From assembly GCA_016282835.1 (NCBI GenBank), contig JAEELR010000155.1, positions 1 to 33,605 on the forward strand: 33,605 bases of DNA, written 5' to 3'. A program made the position numbers and the translations under genes. This document shows, piece after piece, positions 16,533-25,011 of this stretch. The notes under the pieces were generated by a model. The model saw nothing but the letters and a program-made list of their open reading frames with translations, did no database searches and was not told where the DNA came from. Source of the DNA: Treponema sp. Lineage in GTDB: Bacteria > Spirochaetota > Spirochaetia > Treponematales > Treponemataceae. Position 1 is the first letter of the stretch. Every line of letters begins with the position of its first letter.

Positions 16533-17465
16533 ATGTCAAAAATCTTTACATCAGCAGACCAGCTTATTGGTCACACACCAATTCTTGAGTTAAAGAATAT
16601 TGAGAAGGAATTTAATTTAGAAGCAAAAATTCTTGCTAAATTAGAGTATTTTAATCCAGCAGGCTCTGTAAAAGACAGAATCGCTAAGAAAATGATTGAT
16701 GATGCAGAAAAGGCCGGCAAATTAAAAAGTGATTCAGTCATAATCGAACCAACTTCTGGAAATACAGGTATTGGACTTGCAAGCGTTGCAGCTGCCCGCG
16801 GATATAGAATTATTATTGTAATGCCGGAAACAATGTCTGTAGAAAGAAGACAGTTAATGAAAGCTTATGGCGCTGAATTAGTTTTAACAGAAGGTGCAAA
16901 AGGAATGAAAGGAGCAATTGCCAAGGCAGAAGAGCTTGCTAAAGAAATTCCAAACGCATTTATTCCTGGTCAGTTCGTAAATCCTTCAAACCCACAGGCA
17001 CATGTTGAATCTACAGGTCCTGAAATTTGGGAAGATACAGACGGTAAAGTAGATTACTTTGTTGCAGGAGTAGGAACTGGTGGAACTATAACTGGTGTTG
17101 GAAAATACCTGAAATCTAAGAGCAGCAGTGTAAAAGTTGTATCAGTAGAACCACAGTCTTCAGCAGTTCTTTCTACAGGAGTTGCAGGCCCGCATAAAAT
17201 TCAGGGAATCGGTGCAGGTTTTGTTCCTGATGTGCTTGATACAAAAGTTTATGATGAAATAATTCCTGTTGCAAACGATGATGCTTTTGCTACCGGAAAA
17301 ATTATCGGAAAGAAAGAAGGCGTTCTGGTTGGAATTTCTTCTGGTGCAGCTTTATGGGCAGCAATTGAACTTGCAAAAAGAAGTGAAAACAAGGGTAAAA
17401 ACATTGTAGTTCTTTTACCAGATACTGGTGACCGATATCTGTCTACACCTTTATTTGCAGATTAA
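16533..17465 (+). CDS. cysK: Cysteine synthase (O-acetylserine sulfhydrylase)
   Basis: A PLP enzyme forming cysteine from O-acetylserine and sulfide. The 310-residue protein has the PLP lysine in NPAGSVKDR (Lys47), the substrate loop [25 protein letters not shown] for PLP phosphate binding, and a C-terminal [16 protein letters not shown], all typical of CysK. The start has AGGAG seven bases upstream. It is a single-gene unit behind a promoter with a double operator, so expression probably responds to cysteine or sulfur status. No cysE is in the window. Confidence 0.95.
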   Translation: MSKIFTSADQLIGHTPILELKNIEKEFNLEAKILAKLEYFNPAGSVKDRIAKKMIDDAEKAGKLKSDSVIIEPTSGNTGIGLASVAAARGYRIIIVMPETMSVERRQLMKAYGAELVLTEGAKGMKGAIAKAEELAKEIPNAFIPGQFVNPSNPQAHVESTGPEIWEDTDGKVDYFVAGVGTGGTITGVGKYLKSKSSSVKVVSVEPQSSAVLSTGVAGPHKIQGIGAGFVPDVLDTKVYDEIIPVANDDAFATGKIIGKKEGVLVGISSGAALWAAIELAKRSENKGKNIVVLLPDTGDRYLSTPLFAD

Positions 17466-17490
17466 TAATACAGCATTCAAGAAGTATGGT

Positions 17491-17800
17491 AATTGAGTAG
17501 TGAAGCGTATCGAAATCACGTGTTTCACTCTGAACATTTTGCAGTCAGGTGTTTGCGGACTTTGCACAATTGGATTCAACCACCACAGTTCTTGGATAAA
17601 ATGCTGACAATGAGTCTTTATGACATTTGTAAAGGCTTGTTGTCAGCTTTGTTTATTTAAATGCGTGCTACCATAATTTTGAATAATCTGTTAATTTTAA
17701 TTAGAACTTTTACAATATGTATGCTGATTGAGTTGCTGAGCGTATCGAAATCATTATATGAGTTCAATTCTTTTGTAGTTTCGACTAGGCTCAACCACCG
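17491..17800. repeat. Dispersed REP-like repeats between cysK and tcdA
   Basis: The half-element TTGAG-N8-GCGTATCGAAATCA occurs at 17491-17518 and 17726-17753. The opposite half, TTTCGACTAGGCTCAACCACC, is at 17780-17800 and forms an imperfect inverted repeat with the second copy. A degenerate end (TGGATTCAACCACCAC) lies at 17570-17585. A sequence of the same family is at 5444-5468. Confidence 0.7.
17603..17658 (+). terminator. Possible terminator downstream of cysK
   Basis: GCTGACAA (17603-17610) and TTGTCAGC (17640-17647) form a perfect 8-bp stem with a 29-base loop, followed by TTTGTTTATTT. The long loop and broken T tract make this only a moderate candidate. Confidence 0.4.
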
Positions 17801-17825
17801 TACTATTTTTTTTATGGAGCAGATA

Positions 17826-18524
17826 ATGGAATCGTTTCTTTCTAGAACTGAGCTTTTAATTGGTGAAGAAAATATAAAAAAATTGCAGCAGAGCAGGGTT
17901 GCTGTATTTGGAGTAGGCGGAGTAGGTGGCTTTGTTGTAGAAGCTCTGGCAAGAACTGGTGTTGGCCAGATTGATGTTATTGATAAAGATGTAATTTCTG
18001 AATCAAATATAAACCGCCAGATTATTGCAACAACAAAAAATATTGGGAAAGAAAAAGTTGAAGCAATAAAAGAAAGAATTCTAGATATAAATCCAGATTG
18101 CAAAGTGAATGCATATAAATGCTTCTATCTTCCAGAAACTAAAGACAGGTTCGATTTCACACAGTATGATTATATAGTAGATGCCGTTGATACCGTTAAA
18201 GCAAAGTTGCAGTTAATTGAACAGGCAAAAGAGTGCGGCACAAGAATAATTTCATGTATGGGTGCCGGAAACAAACTGGATCCTACAAAATTTGAAATTG
18301 CTGATATAGAAAAAACAAGCGTTTGTCCTTTAGCCCGTGTAATGCGCCGCGAATGTAAGGCAAGAAATTTGAGGAATGTTAAAGTTTTATATTCAAAAGA
18401 ACAGCCTGTAAAAACTTCTTCTGATGTACCAGGCTCAGTTTCATTTGTTCCGTCTGTTGCAGGCTTAATAATTGCTTCTGAAGTTGTTAAAGATTTAATA
18501 TCAGACCCGTTACCAGATAATTAG
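17826..18524 (+). CDS. tcdA: tRNA threonylcarbamoyladenosine dehydratase TcdA (ThiF/E1-like)
   Basis: TcdA cyclises t6A37 of ANN-decoding tRNAs to ct6A using ATP. The 232-residue protein starts MESFLSRTELLIGEENIKKL, followed by the E1-type nucleotide-binding motif VAVFGVGGVGGFV, ESNINRQI and DAVDTVKAK. It also has SCMGAGNKLDPTKFEIADI and ends in GSVSFVPSVAGLIIASEVV, as in CsdL/TcdA. The ATG at 17826 follows GGAG by six bases; the frame is open upstream to 17661, but that extension runs through the REP-like repeat and is rejected. It appears monocistronic and converges with the tRNA genes. Confidence 0.9.
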   Translation: MESFLSRTELLIGEENIKKLQQSRVAVFGVGGVGGFVVEALARTGVGQIDVIDKDVISESNINRQIIATTKNIGKEKVEAIKERILDINPDCKVNAYKCFYLPETKDRFDFTQYDYIVDAVDTVKAKLQLIEQAKECGTRIISCMGAGNKLDPTKFEIADIEKTSVCPLARVMRRECKARNLRNVKVLYSKEQPVKTSSDVPGSVSFVPSVAGLIIASEVVKDLISDPLPDN

Positions 18525-18581
18525 TTTGAATTCTAGGAAAGCTTTGTGCAGTGATAAAAATCGCACTCAATAATTTTAAAC

Positions 18582-18612
18582 AAAAAAAATCTAGTCCGTA
18601 CTGAACTAGATT
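18582..18612 (-). terminator. Terminator of the tRNA-Val/tRNA-Pro unit
   Basis: ATCTAGT (complement of 18605-18611) pairs with ACTAGAT (complement of 18589-18595) across a 9-base loop and is followed by a run of T (18582-18589). Confidence 0.8.
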
Positions 18613-18616
18613 AAGT

Positions 18617-18692
<76 letters not shown>

Positions 18693-18695
18693 GTG

Positions 18696-18768
18696 TGGAG
18701 GATGAGGGGATCGAACCCCCGACAACCTGGGTGTAAACCAGGTGCTCTCCCAGCTGAGCTAATCCTCC
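18696..18768 (-). tRNA. tRNA-Val (anticodon TAC)
   Basis: Acceptor GGAGGAT with ATCCTCC, D arm AGCTCAGCTGGGAGAGC, anticodon stem CCTGG/CCAGG around TTTACAC (anticodon TAC) and T arm GGGGG-TTCGATC-CCCTC are all canonical. CCA is not encoded. It is the first of a two-tRNA unit. Confidence 0.95.
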
Positions 18769-18909
18769 GAAAGATGTATAGACTATATCAAAAACCAACT
18801 TTTATGTCAATAACATTTTAATGAATTATCAATAAAAAGTTTAAATTTGTGTTGATAAATAAAGAATCTTTTCGAGCATTCAGTTTTTCTGCAATGATGT
18901 GATCTAGAA

Positions 18910-19105
18910 ATTCCACTGAAAGCCAAATACAAAACCTAAAAACCTAGCATATTACTCAGGTAATATTTGTCACAAATCTCATATGATCTTGGTAATATTT
19001 TGCATGATTTTCATATTACCTTGGTAATATTGGACCCCTTTGCATCTTGTTTTCAACCGAAAGCTGTGGTAATGATGAAATATACGTGGCAAAAGCCATG
19101 AAAAA
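18910..19105 (+). promoter_or_regulatory. Regulatory repeat module, copy A, with three palindromes
   Basis: This module lies upstream of the beta-propeller lipoprotein gene. It shares a segment containing CACTGAAAG and AAAACCTAAAAACC with 22047 and 24863, and a second segment (19048-19105, containing GAAAGCTGTGGTAATGATG) with 24907-24966. Between them lie palindromes ATATTAC-N4-GTAATAT at 18949-18966 and 19013-19030, and a hybrid ATATGAT-N4-GTAATAT at 18981-18998. The rest of 18769-18909 shows no gene or clear signal. Confidence 0.75.
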
Positions 19106-19134
19106 ATATTAAACCATTACAGAGGATAATAGAA

Positions 19135-20451
19135 ATGAAAACAAATAAAACTTTGTATTTAGTAATTCCTGTTATCCTCATTCTTCTTTTTTCATCGTGT
19201 AATTTTTTTGATTTCTTTTTTACCCGTGAAAAAGAAGATGAGGAAATAGGAAAATTTGAAGATATAAATATTTTTGATAGAATTTTTCTACCTAATGAGC
19301 TTACTTTCATTACAGAATACTCAATGACTTCTGATGAGAATTATTTGTATGCTATAACAACAGGAGACAGAAATTGTCCGGGACAGGTTGTAAAGGTTCC
19401 TAAAAATGGAGGTAAACCCTTAATAAAAACATTATTGAACGAAGCAAGACTTGCAGGTTTTGCAGATTCAAGTCCTTATGATTTAGAATCAGTTGATTAT
19501 TACAATCATCAGTTAATTGTAAAAACCGTCCCTGTTTGGCTGCAACCAGAACATGGGGAGTTTGAAATATACTGTATGAATCCAGAAAACTTGAGTGTTC
19601 AATGGAGATGGGTACAGGAAGAAAACGGAAAACTTGATTATCATGTGGTAGGGTGTTCACCTATTCCAAGATGGAATGATTACTATATCATATACTATGC
19701 AGAAGAAAAAAAAGATGACGGTTTTTACATTGTTTTCCTGGATCTGAATGGAAATCAGGTAGTAAAAAGATTTATTCAAAAATCCAGACCTAAGGATGAA
19801 GGAAATATCTGTATAGTTGACAATAAACTTTTTTTACATCAAGAGCTTGAACCCCTTATTATATATGATTTAGGGAAATTATTAGATCTTAATTACAATT
19901 CTAATGATTGCATTGATTTTTCTTTTAGTGGAGAAGCAAATATATACAGCAATATAGTTACAGACGGTAAGACATGTTATTTCTGTAACATTGAAATTAA
20001 AAATCAGGACAAACACGATTGCGTAATGGTATTATATGCAGTTTCATTAAGTAACTATCAGACGCTTTGGAAATGTGAATTTGATGATGAACATTTTGAC
20101 TGTATAAACAGTATTTTATTATATGAGGGAAATATTTTTCTTGCTGCTGATTACGGATGTGTTTACTGCGTAAATTCTAAGAATGGAAAGCTAAATTGGA
20201 AAACAAAAATATCAGATGAAACAAAATGGACTAATCTACTGTGTGAGGGATGTATTGTAGAAAACTATTTTGTTATTCCCTGCGCCAGTAACAGCTTTTT
20301 ATATTATTTTGATATAAATACTGGAAAAATCAAAGGAAAATATAATATTCCGGTTTTCGGTGGAAAAAGACACTGTTATGTTGAAGGAGAATATCTCTAT
20401 ATTACAACAGGTTCTTATATAGCCCGACTTAAACTAATAGAGGAAGGGTAA
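19135..20451 (+). CDS. Lipoprotein with PQQ-type beta-propeller repeats
   Basis: A 438-residue lipoprotein: signal peptide MKTNKTLYLVIPVILILLFS followed by SC (lipobox LFSSC, Cys22). The mature part shows propeller blades of the PQQ/BamB kind, for example LYAVSLSNYQTLWKCEF, then IFLAADYGCVYCVNSKNGKL, then NWKTKI; the last blades are clearest (about 300-435). These usually act as protein-interaction scaffolds at a membrane. The first 77 nucleotides are identical to those of the next gene. It lies 29 bases after regulatory module A with GAGGA upstream, and is followed after 5 bases by the C11 peptidase gene, so the two are co-transcribed. The substrate or partner is unknown. Confidence 0.8.
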   Translation: MKTNKTLYLVIPVILILLFSSCNFFDFFFTREKEDEEIGKFEDINIFDRIFLPNELTFITEYSMTSDENYLYAITTGDRNCPGQVVKVPKNGGKPLIKTLLNEARLAGFADSSPYDLESVDYYNHQLIVKTVPVWLQPEHGEFEIYCMNPENLSVQWRWVQEENGKLDYHVVGCSPIPRWNDYYIIYYAEEKKDDGFYIVFLDLNGNQVVKRFIQKSRPKDEGNICIVDNKLFLHQELEPLIIYDLGKLLDLNYNSNDCIDFSFSGEANIYSNIVTDGKTCYFCNIEIKNQDKHDCVMVLYAVSLSNYQTLWKCEFDDEHFDCINSILLYEGNIFLAADYGCVYCVNSKNGKLNWKTKISDETKWTNLLCEGCIVENYFVIPCASNSFLYYFDINTGKIKGKYNIPVFGGKRHCYVEGEYLYITTGSYIARLKLIEEG

Positions 20452-20456
20452 TTGAA

Positions 20457-21989
20457 ATGAAAACAAATAAAACTTTGTATTTAGTAATTCCTGTTATCCT
20501 CATTCTTCTTTTTTCATCGTGTAATTTTTTTGAAAAAAGTGAAAAATCTACCTGTAATAATCTTTTTCTTGTTTATATGGCAGGAGATAATTCACTGAAC
20601 AAAACTGTTTATACAGATTTAGAGGAAATGAAAAAAGGTCTAAACACAAAGAATGATATTATACTGGTTTTAGCAGACAGATATTCTTCGAATTTTTATG
20701 AAGATGAATGGAATGAGGCAAGATTATTTCAAATCAACTATGAAAAAGAGGAAATAAAAGTTATAGAGTTAGAAGATGAAAAACTTGGAATCTCAATAAA
20801 ATGGCTTGATGATAATATTGACAGTGGCAGTGGAACAACACTAAAGAGTTTTCTTTTGTATGCAAAGGAACATTACGATTTCAATAAAGTCTACTTGGAT
20901 TTATTGAATCATGGTGGTGGCTGGAAATCAGGAGATTCATATTCCGAAATAAATACAAAAAGTTCGCGAAACATTTGTAGTGATGAAGGCTCCAGAAATT
21001 CTCTATCTCCTAAGGAAATGTCTTCTGCTATAAAGACCTCAAAAATAAATCACTTTGAAATAATAATGATGGATGCATGTTCTATGGCCTCTGTTGAAGT
21101 TGCATCTGAACTAATAGGACTAACAGATACACTTATTTTTTCTCAAGATGTTATTCCTGAAGACGGGTTCCCATATGAAAGGGTTGTTCCGGCATTATTT
21201 TCTAAAGAGAATACTTATGATAAATGCTTAAAAATTTGCGAGTTATATACTCAAAGTTATAATAAAGATAAAACTACCATTTCTGCATTCAAGATTGATC
21301 AAGACAACGGCATGGAGAATTTTCTTTTATCATTAGAGAATTATGTTAGTCTTATTACTAATTTTGATTTAATTACAGAGAATCGTTCATATTTTCATGA
21401 ATTTTTAAAGGATGTTGTTGATCTGGATTTAATTCTAAATGATGAAATGAAAAATAAATATAAAAATATTCTTATTTATAACAGTTCTAATTATAATTGT
21501 GGAATATCTATCTATTTTCCCCCCTTTTTCAATTATTCAAAAGAATCTTGGGAATATACTGCAGAAAGACTATCTTTTCTAAAGTTTTGTCCGTCATATC
21601 TGGATTTTCTACTTAATTATGAAAAAAACAGTTCATCTTGTGAGGTTATAGATTTTTATGAACCAAATAATTTCAAAATTGATTCTTATGTAATTAATCT
21701 GCCGGCAAACAAAGTTGTTTCATATTTATGGTGTATGAGTGATGAAGACTGGTATCTGTTGAATTCTGCAAACGAAATTACTCAAATAACACTCATAAGT
21801 CCAGATGATATTGAATACAATTTATCAGTATTATTATATAAAAATGGGGTTTTAATAGAATCTCTTTATGAAAATGAACAGAACACTGTAAATCTGTCTT
21901 TCTATGATTTTGATAATATTTATATAAAAGTATATTCGGCATTTGGATATTATAGTCAGGAAGAACCATATACTCTTAAACTTGGATAA
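20457..21989 (+). CDS. Lipoprotein peptidase of the clostripain (C11) family
   Basis: C11 peptidases are Cys-His endopeptidases, often cutting after Arg or Lys. The 510-residue protein has the same signal peptide and lipobox as its neighbour (Cys22). A caspase-fold domain follows, with LVYMAGDNSLN, the catalytic His152 in LLNHGGGW, and Cys208 in MMDACSMASVE, then SQDVIPEDGFPY. The C-terminal 120 residues (from about 390, EPNNFKIDSYVI onward) form a beta-rich domain resembling a pre-peptidase C-terminal domain. Expected location is the outer leaflet of a membrane or the surface. The ribosome binding site GAGGAAGG lies in the end of the upstream gene. Function in surface protein processing or nutrient proteolysis is inference. 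Confidence 0.85.
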   Translation: MKTNKTLYLVIPVILILLFSSCNFFEKSEKSTCNNLFLVYMAGDNSLNKTVYTDLEEMKKGLNTKNDIILVLADRYSSNFYEDEWNEARLFQINYEKEEIKVIELEDEKLGISIKWLDDNIDSGSGTTLKSFLLYAKEHYDFNKVYLDLLNHGGGWKSGDSYSEINTKSSRNICSDEGSRNSLSPKEMSSAIKTSKINHFEIIMMDACSMASVEVASELIGLTDTLIFSQDVIPEDGFPYERVVPALFSKENTYDKCLKICELYTQSYNKDKTTISAFKIDQDNGMENFLLSLENYVSLITNFDLITENRSYFHEFLKDVVDLDLILNDEMKNKYKNILIYNSSNYNCGISIYFPPFFNYSKESWEYTAERLSFLKFCPSYLDFLLNYEKNSSSCEVIDFYEPNNFKIDSYVINLPANKVVSYLWCMSDEDWYLLNSANEITQITLISPDDIEYNLSVLLYKNGVLIESLYENEQNTVNLSFYDFDNIYIKVYSAFGYYSQEEPYTLKLG

Positions 21990-22046
21990 AAGTTTATGTG
22001 AGCATATATATAGAATACGAGCCATATATCACCTGAATGTAATCAA

Positions 22047-22202
22047 AATTCCACTGAAAGTCGAATATAAAACCTAAAAACCCAGCATATTACTCGGGTA
22101 ATATTTGTCACAAATCTGATATGACCTTGGTATCACACAATATGACCTTTTTTTTAAAAGGTCATATGACCTGAATATGACCTAATATTACCAAGGTAAT
22201 AT
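22047..22202 (+). promoter_or_regulatory. Regulatory repeat module, copy B, with several palindromes
   Basis: This fills most of the gene-free stretch 21990-22294. It shares its first 80 bases with module A. Palindromes: ATATTAC-N4-GTAATAT at 22087-22104 and 22185-22202, and the 14-bp AGGTCATATGACCT at 22159-22172. Further ATATGACC half-sites are at 22119, 22140 and 22175, one pair enclosing a T/A-rich loop. A TTGACA at about 22246 lacks a convincing -10. Confidence 0.75.
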
Positions 22203-22294
22203 CTAATAAGACTTGTATTTTCTTAATGATAAGTTATTGTGTTTATTGACATGCAGAATGTGTTTCTGCAAAAAAACTAAAAGGAGTTTAAATT

Positions 22295-22573
22295 ATGAAA
22301 AAAATCAAAGGGTTTTTGATTTTTATGGTTGCAGCTGTATTAATGCTCAGCTGTAAGGGAAATTTGGATATTCCGTATGAAAAAAATGGTGTTGACAATA
22401 CGTTCACCCCATATGCAACGGAAACAGAACTGAATGAGAATACTCTGTTGACATTTAATACTTGCGATAATTTTTATGCAATACATGATAATGGAACAGA
22501 TGGAAAAGGATTATTCTATGAAAAATCAAATCAAATTTATCAGTTATGGAGTGCACATGTTGAAAAAAAATAA
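22295..22573 (+). CDS. Small lipoprotein of unknown function
   Basis: 92 residues: signal peptide MKKIKGFLIFMVAAVLMLS followed by Cys20 in the lipobox LMLSC, then a polar mature part (GNLDIPYEKNGVDNTFTPYA) with no recognisable domain. Start supported by AAAAGGAG upstream. It lies 92 bases after regulatory module B and overlaps the next lipoprotein gene by 17 bases. The C-terminal third is encoded over the upstream part of the next frame and may be of recent origin or truncated. Not recognised. Confidence 0.7.
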   Translation: MKKIKGFLIFMVAAVLMLSCKGNLDIPYEKNGVDNTFTPYATETELNENTLLTFNTCDNFYAIHDNGTDGKGLFYEKSNQIYQLWSAHVEKK

Positions 22574-23096
22574 TTTTATTTTAGATTTAATTATAATAAC
22601 ATTAGCGTTTATATCTTTTTCTTGCATATATCAGCCTGGAAAAACTATTAGTATGGGCTTGACGATTTGTGCAAAAGAAACTGTTGAATCAGAAATTGTA
22701 AAAGTAACTGATGTAACTAAAGAGTTTATAACTGAAGAAGAAACAACTCAAAAAAAATACAAAGGATTAAGCGGTGTTTCCTGTTCGTTAAGAAATGACA
22801 ATATCAATGATGGGAAAATTCTAGCATACACGAAAAGTGACAGCGAAGGAGTCGTTGTATTTACTTTCTGCGATGACGAATCAAGCTGCACTAATAATGC
22901 AGTTTATTATCTTCCTGATCTTGATACTGAACTGTCTGCACAAACAAATGGAACTTCTGAATTCTATATCGTAATAAATGATCCTGAAATGAGTGGATAT
23001 GAACCAAAATACGATACGCTTAAACAAACCTGTGCTACACCAAATATCTACAATGAATCGATTTATCTGGAATTAGAAAAATCGAAAGCAGAGTAG
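22557..23096 (+). CDS. Lipoprotein with an Ig/transthyretin-like fold candidate
   Basis: 179 residues from the ATG at 22557, preceded by GGAG; an in-frame ATG 27 codons earlier gives no signal peptide and is rejected. The signal sequence MLKKNNFILDLIIITLAFIS ends in FSC (lipobox ISFSC). The mature part includes KYKGLSGVSCSLRNDN and YTKSDSEGVVVFTFCDD, the pattern of carboxypeptidase-regulatory/Cna-B-like beta sandwiches (G-x-x-V-x-L ... T-D-x-x-G-x-x-x-F). Several cysteines could form disulfides. It overlaps the preceding lipoprotein gene and ends before a strong terminator. Function unknown. Confidence 0.72.
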   Translation: MLKKNNFILDLIIITLAFISFSCIYQPGKTISMGLTICAKETVESEIVKVTDVTKEFITEEETTQKKYKGLSGVSCSLRNDNINDGKILAYTKSDSEGVVVFTFCDDESSCTNNAVYYLPDLDTELSAQTNGTSEFYIVINDPEMSGYEPKYDTLKQTCATPNIYNESIYLELEKSKAE

Positions 23097-23113
23097 GTTT
23101 ATCGAAAAACAAA

Positions 23114-23148
23114 GACCCGCATTGTTTTAATATAGTGCGGGTTTTTGT
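23114..23148 (+). terminator. Terminator of the lipoprotein pair
   Basis: ACCCGCA (23115-23121) pairs with TGCGGGT (23136-23142), followed by TTTTTG. A run of A on the other side may let it also serve the converging regulator gene. Confidence 0.85.
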
Positions 23149-23159
23149 AAAATTTTAAT

Positions 23160-23921
23160 TCAAGATGGAGTTTTAAAAACTATTTCACAATCACCATAAA
23201 TTGCAAGAAAGCCCTGCCTGTCACCAGTTTCGAGTGTATTAAAGATTAAATGAAGGCGGTTTTTGAGTGTTCCTTCAGTGATATTTTCTTCTTTTGCAAT
23301 TACCTTATACTTTACATCTTGTTGAATCATCTTTAGTGTCTGGCAGTCTCTCTGTGTCAAATCCGGATACAAAGCAATATTAAGAATCTTGTTTTCAGAG
23401 ACGATATTATTTCTTTCGTATGACCTTATGAAAAATATCAGAAAAATCATAACTGCAATTGTATAGAAGTAGTTTTTTAAATAGCCATAGAAAGCTTTCT
23501 GTCCAAAGCGCAGGTTTGTAGCTATAAGGGCAATAAGAATAAAAGCAAGCAGAAAGAGATATGCTTTCATGTGATTTCTCAAAATACCACGAGCAAGAAG
23601 AAATGCAACCCCAAGAAAAAACATCAGTATTCCCATATTGCTTGACGGCTCAAAAACTATAAAAAAAACAGAGTAACAGAAAGCGAGAATTGAAGCAAAA
23701 GCGAATTTTTGAGGAAAAATCATTATAAGGCCGAGTGAAATCAACGAAACAATATTTACGATAATGTTAAGCTTGTATGCTAAATCAGCTAAATTTCCGT
23801 GAGAAGGAGACAACAGATATATTCTGAAAATTGTAACTGGAAGGATGATTACAAAGCAAACAATTGCAATTATTCTAAAATATTTAAGAGCATGATCTGT
23901 ATAAAGAAATTTTTTGTTCAT
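23160..23921 (-). CDS. Membrane-anchored LuxR-type HTH regulator
   Basis: 253 residues from the ATG at 23921; the frame extends 15 codons upstream to a GTG without a usable ribosome binding site, and neither start has a clear one. The N-terminal 175 residues hold about six hydrophobic helices with short loops. The C-terminus (YPDLTQRDCQTLKMIQQDV, then KYKVIAKEENITEGTLKNRL) is a LuxR/GerE-like HTH domain with the L-x-x-R-D start and G-T-L/V-K-N-R recognition helix. It is paralogous to the gene at 24081-24836. A palindrome ATATGAC-N3-GTCATAT lies 118 bases upstream. I infer a one-component regulator sensing a membrane-soluble or envelope signal. Confidence 0.75.
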   Translation of the reverse strand: MNKKFLYTDHALKYFRIIAIVCFVIILPVTIFRIYLLSPSHGNLADLAYKLNIIVNIVSLISLGLIMIFPQKFAFASILAFCYSVFFIVFEPSSNMGILMFFLGVAFLLARGILRNHMKAYLFLLAFILIALIATNLRFGQKAFYGYLKNYFYTIAVMIFLIFFIRSYERNNIVSENKILNIALYPDLTQRDCQTLKMIQQDVKYKVIAKEENITEGTLKNRLHLIFNTLETGDRQGFLAIYGDCEIVFKTPS

Positions 23922-24038
23922 GATTTTTAGTGTACAAGTTTCTGTTGAAATGATGTACGCATACACTCCATTAATTAGATTATTTTAATTTAGTACAAAT
24001 CAAACAATATTTAAAGACTTATGTCCTCAATGATTTGA

Positions 24039-24055
24039 ATATGACCCGGTCATAT
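24039..24055. promoter_or_regulatory. Palindromic operator upstream of the membrane regulator
   Basis: ATATGAC-CCG-GTCATAT is a perfect palindrome in the 114-bp gap between the two regulator genes. It belongs to the ATAT(T/G)AC family found in modules A and B, with a spacer of 3 rather than 4. Autoregulation is inferred. Confidence 0.6.
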
Positions 24056-24080
24056 TTGCCGTAGAGGAATCAGATGTTTC

Positions 24081-24836
24081 TCAGTCAATAACCTTACATT
24101 TTCCGAAGGCTACAATCATTGAAAGACGATCACATACGCCAAGTATCTTGTAAATCTGCCTCATCCTGTTTTTTACGGTTCCAGAAGAAACTCCATACTG
24201 GTACGCAATAGTATCGTACTTTGTGTTGTCAAGAGCAAGACGAATCCATTCCCTGTCGCGTTCAAGCAGCTCCGGGTAGTCAGACAGGCGTAAAACCTCT
24301 TCATCAGGATGTGCCTTTTTTCTTAGCTGATGTCCCGACTGAAGCAGAACAAAAATAACGCCGAGAGAAAAAATGTGTACAACGGTATCCGGGAGCCACA
24401 ATACAAATTCATCTATTCCAAACCTGAGCCTTAAAATTGCAGGTACAAGAAAACCCACCACAGAAATCACAGCCTTTCTTACAGGATGACTACGCAGAAG
24501 TCCACGGCTGTACAGGGCAATCATTCCCACCGCAAAAAGATTTACGGAGAGGGGCGTCGTTCGTCTGTCAAGAAGTACAATAAGGGCATACGGAAAAGCG
24601 ACCAGTGCAACAAGTTCCAGTTTATAAGGCTTAAATAGCAGATAAATAAACAGGAGCAGGAGCAGGGAATTCATAATAAAGTAAAAATACATTGAAAAGA
24701 ACCCGTCTTTGAACTCCGTTTAACTCCGCAGAAATATATAATCTGTTGCCATTCTTAAAGCAATAAGCAGTATTCCGGCCACAGCAACAATGCGCACCCA
24801 AAAATTCATTTTTTTTGAATAAGAAGAACCTAACAT
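24081..24836 (-). pseudogene. Second membrane-anchored LuxR-type HTH regulator, interrupted by TAA
   Basis: Read through one TAA (complement of 24720-24722), the frame runs from ATG 24836 for 251 residues. The N-terminus MLGSSYSKKMNFWVRIVAVA, continuing into GILLIALRMATDYIFLRS, supplies the first membrane helix seen in the paralogue at 23160. After the stop the frame continues TEFKDGFFSMYFYFIMNSLL with further helices and ends in a LuxR-type HTH (LLERDREWIRLAL, then GVSSGTVKNRMRQIY, KILGVCDR). The TAA falls in a loop between helices 1 and 2, inside an imperfect 10-bp tandem duplication (CGGAGTTAAA/CGGAGTTCAA). An internal start (ATG 24692) would give 203 residues with fewer helices, without a ribosome binding site. 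Confidence 0.7.
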
Positions 24837-24862
24837 AAGAGAATTCTACCATGAAATTTATC

Positions 24863-24966
24863 AAAAATCCACAGGAAGTCAAATATAAAACCTAAAAACC
24901 TAATGTCTTGTTTTCTGCCGAAAGCTGTGGTAATGATGAAATATACTTGGCAAAAGCCATGAAAAA
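24863..24966 (+). promoter_or_regulatory. Regulatory repeat module, copy C, lacking the palindromes
   Basis: The two conserved flanks of module A are joined directly here (AAACCTAAAAACC then the CTTGTTTT...GAAAGCTGTGG segment), with the palindrome block missing. It lies in the divergent gap between regulator 2 and the lipoprotein gene at 25076. Confidence 0.7.
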
Positions 24967-25011
24967 CGAGCAGAGTAGATTGTATTAAAAATTTAAGGTG
25001 CAATTAAGATA

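Noticed and set aside
17661..17825. N-terminal extension of TcdA
   Set aside because: The extension is read from a dispersed repeat; the ATG at 17826 has a ribosome binding site and matches the usual TcdA start.
22252..22277. Hairpin TGCAGAA/TTCTGCA before the 22295 lipoprotein as a terminator
   Set aside because: It is followed on the plus strand by A rather than T and lies in the leader of an intact gene; no terminator function is supported.
22476..22556. Upstream start for the second small lipoprotein
   Set aside because: It would place the signal sequence internally; the ATG at 22557 has GGAG and gives a proper lipobox signal peptide.
24631..24882. 83-residue minus-strand ORF upstream of the second regulator
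   Set aside because: It overlaps in another frame the region encoding the first membrane helix of the regulator and has no ribosome binding site or family features.
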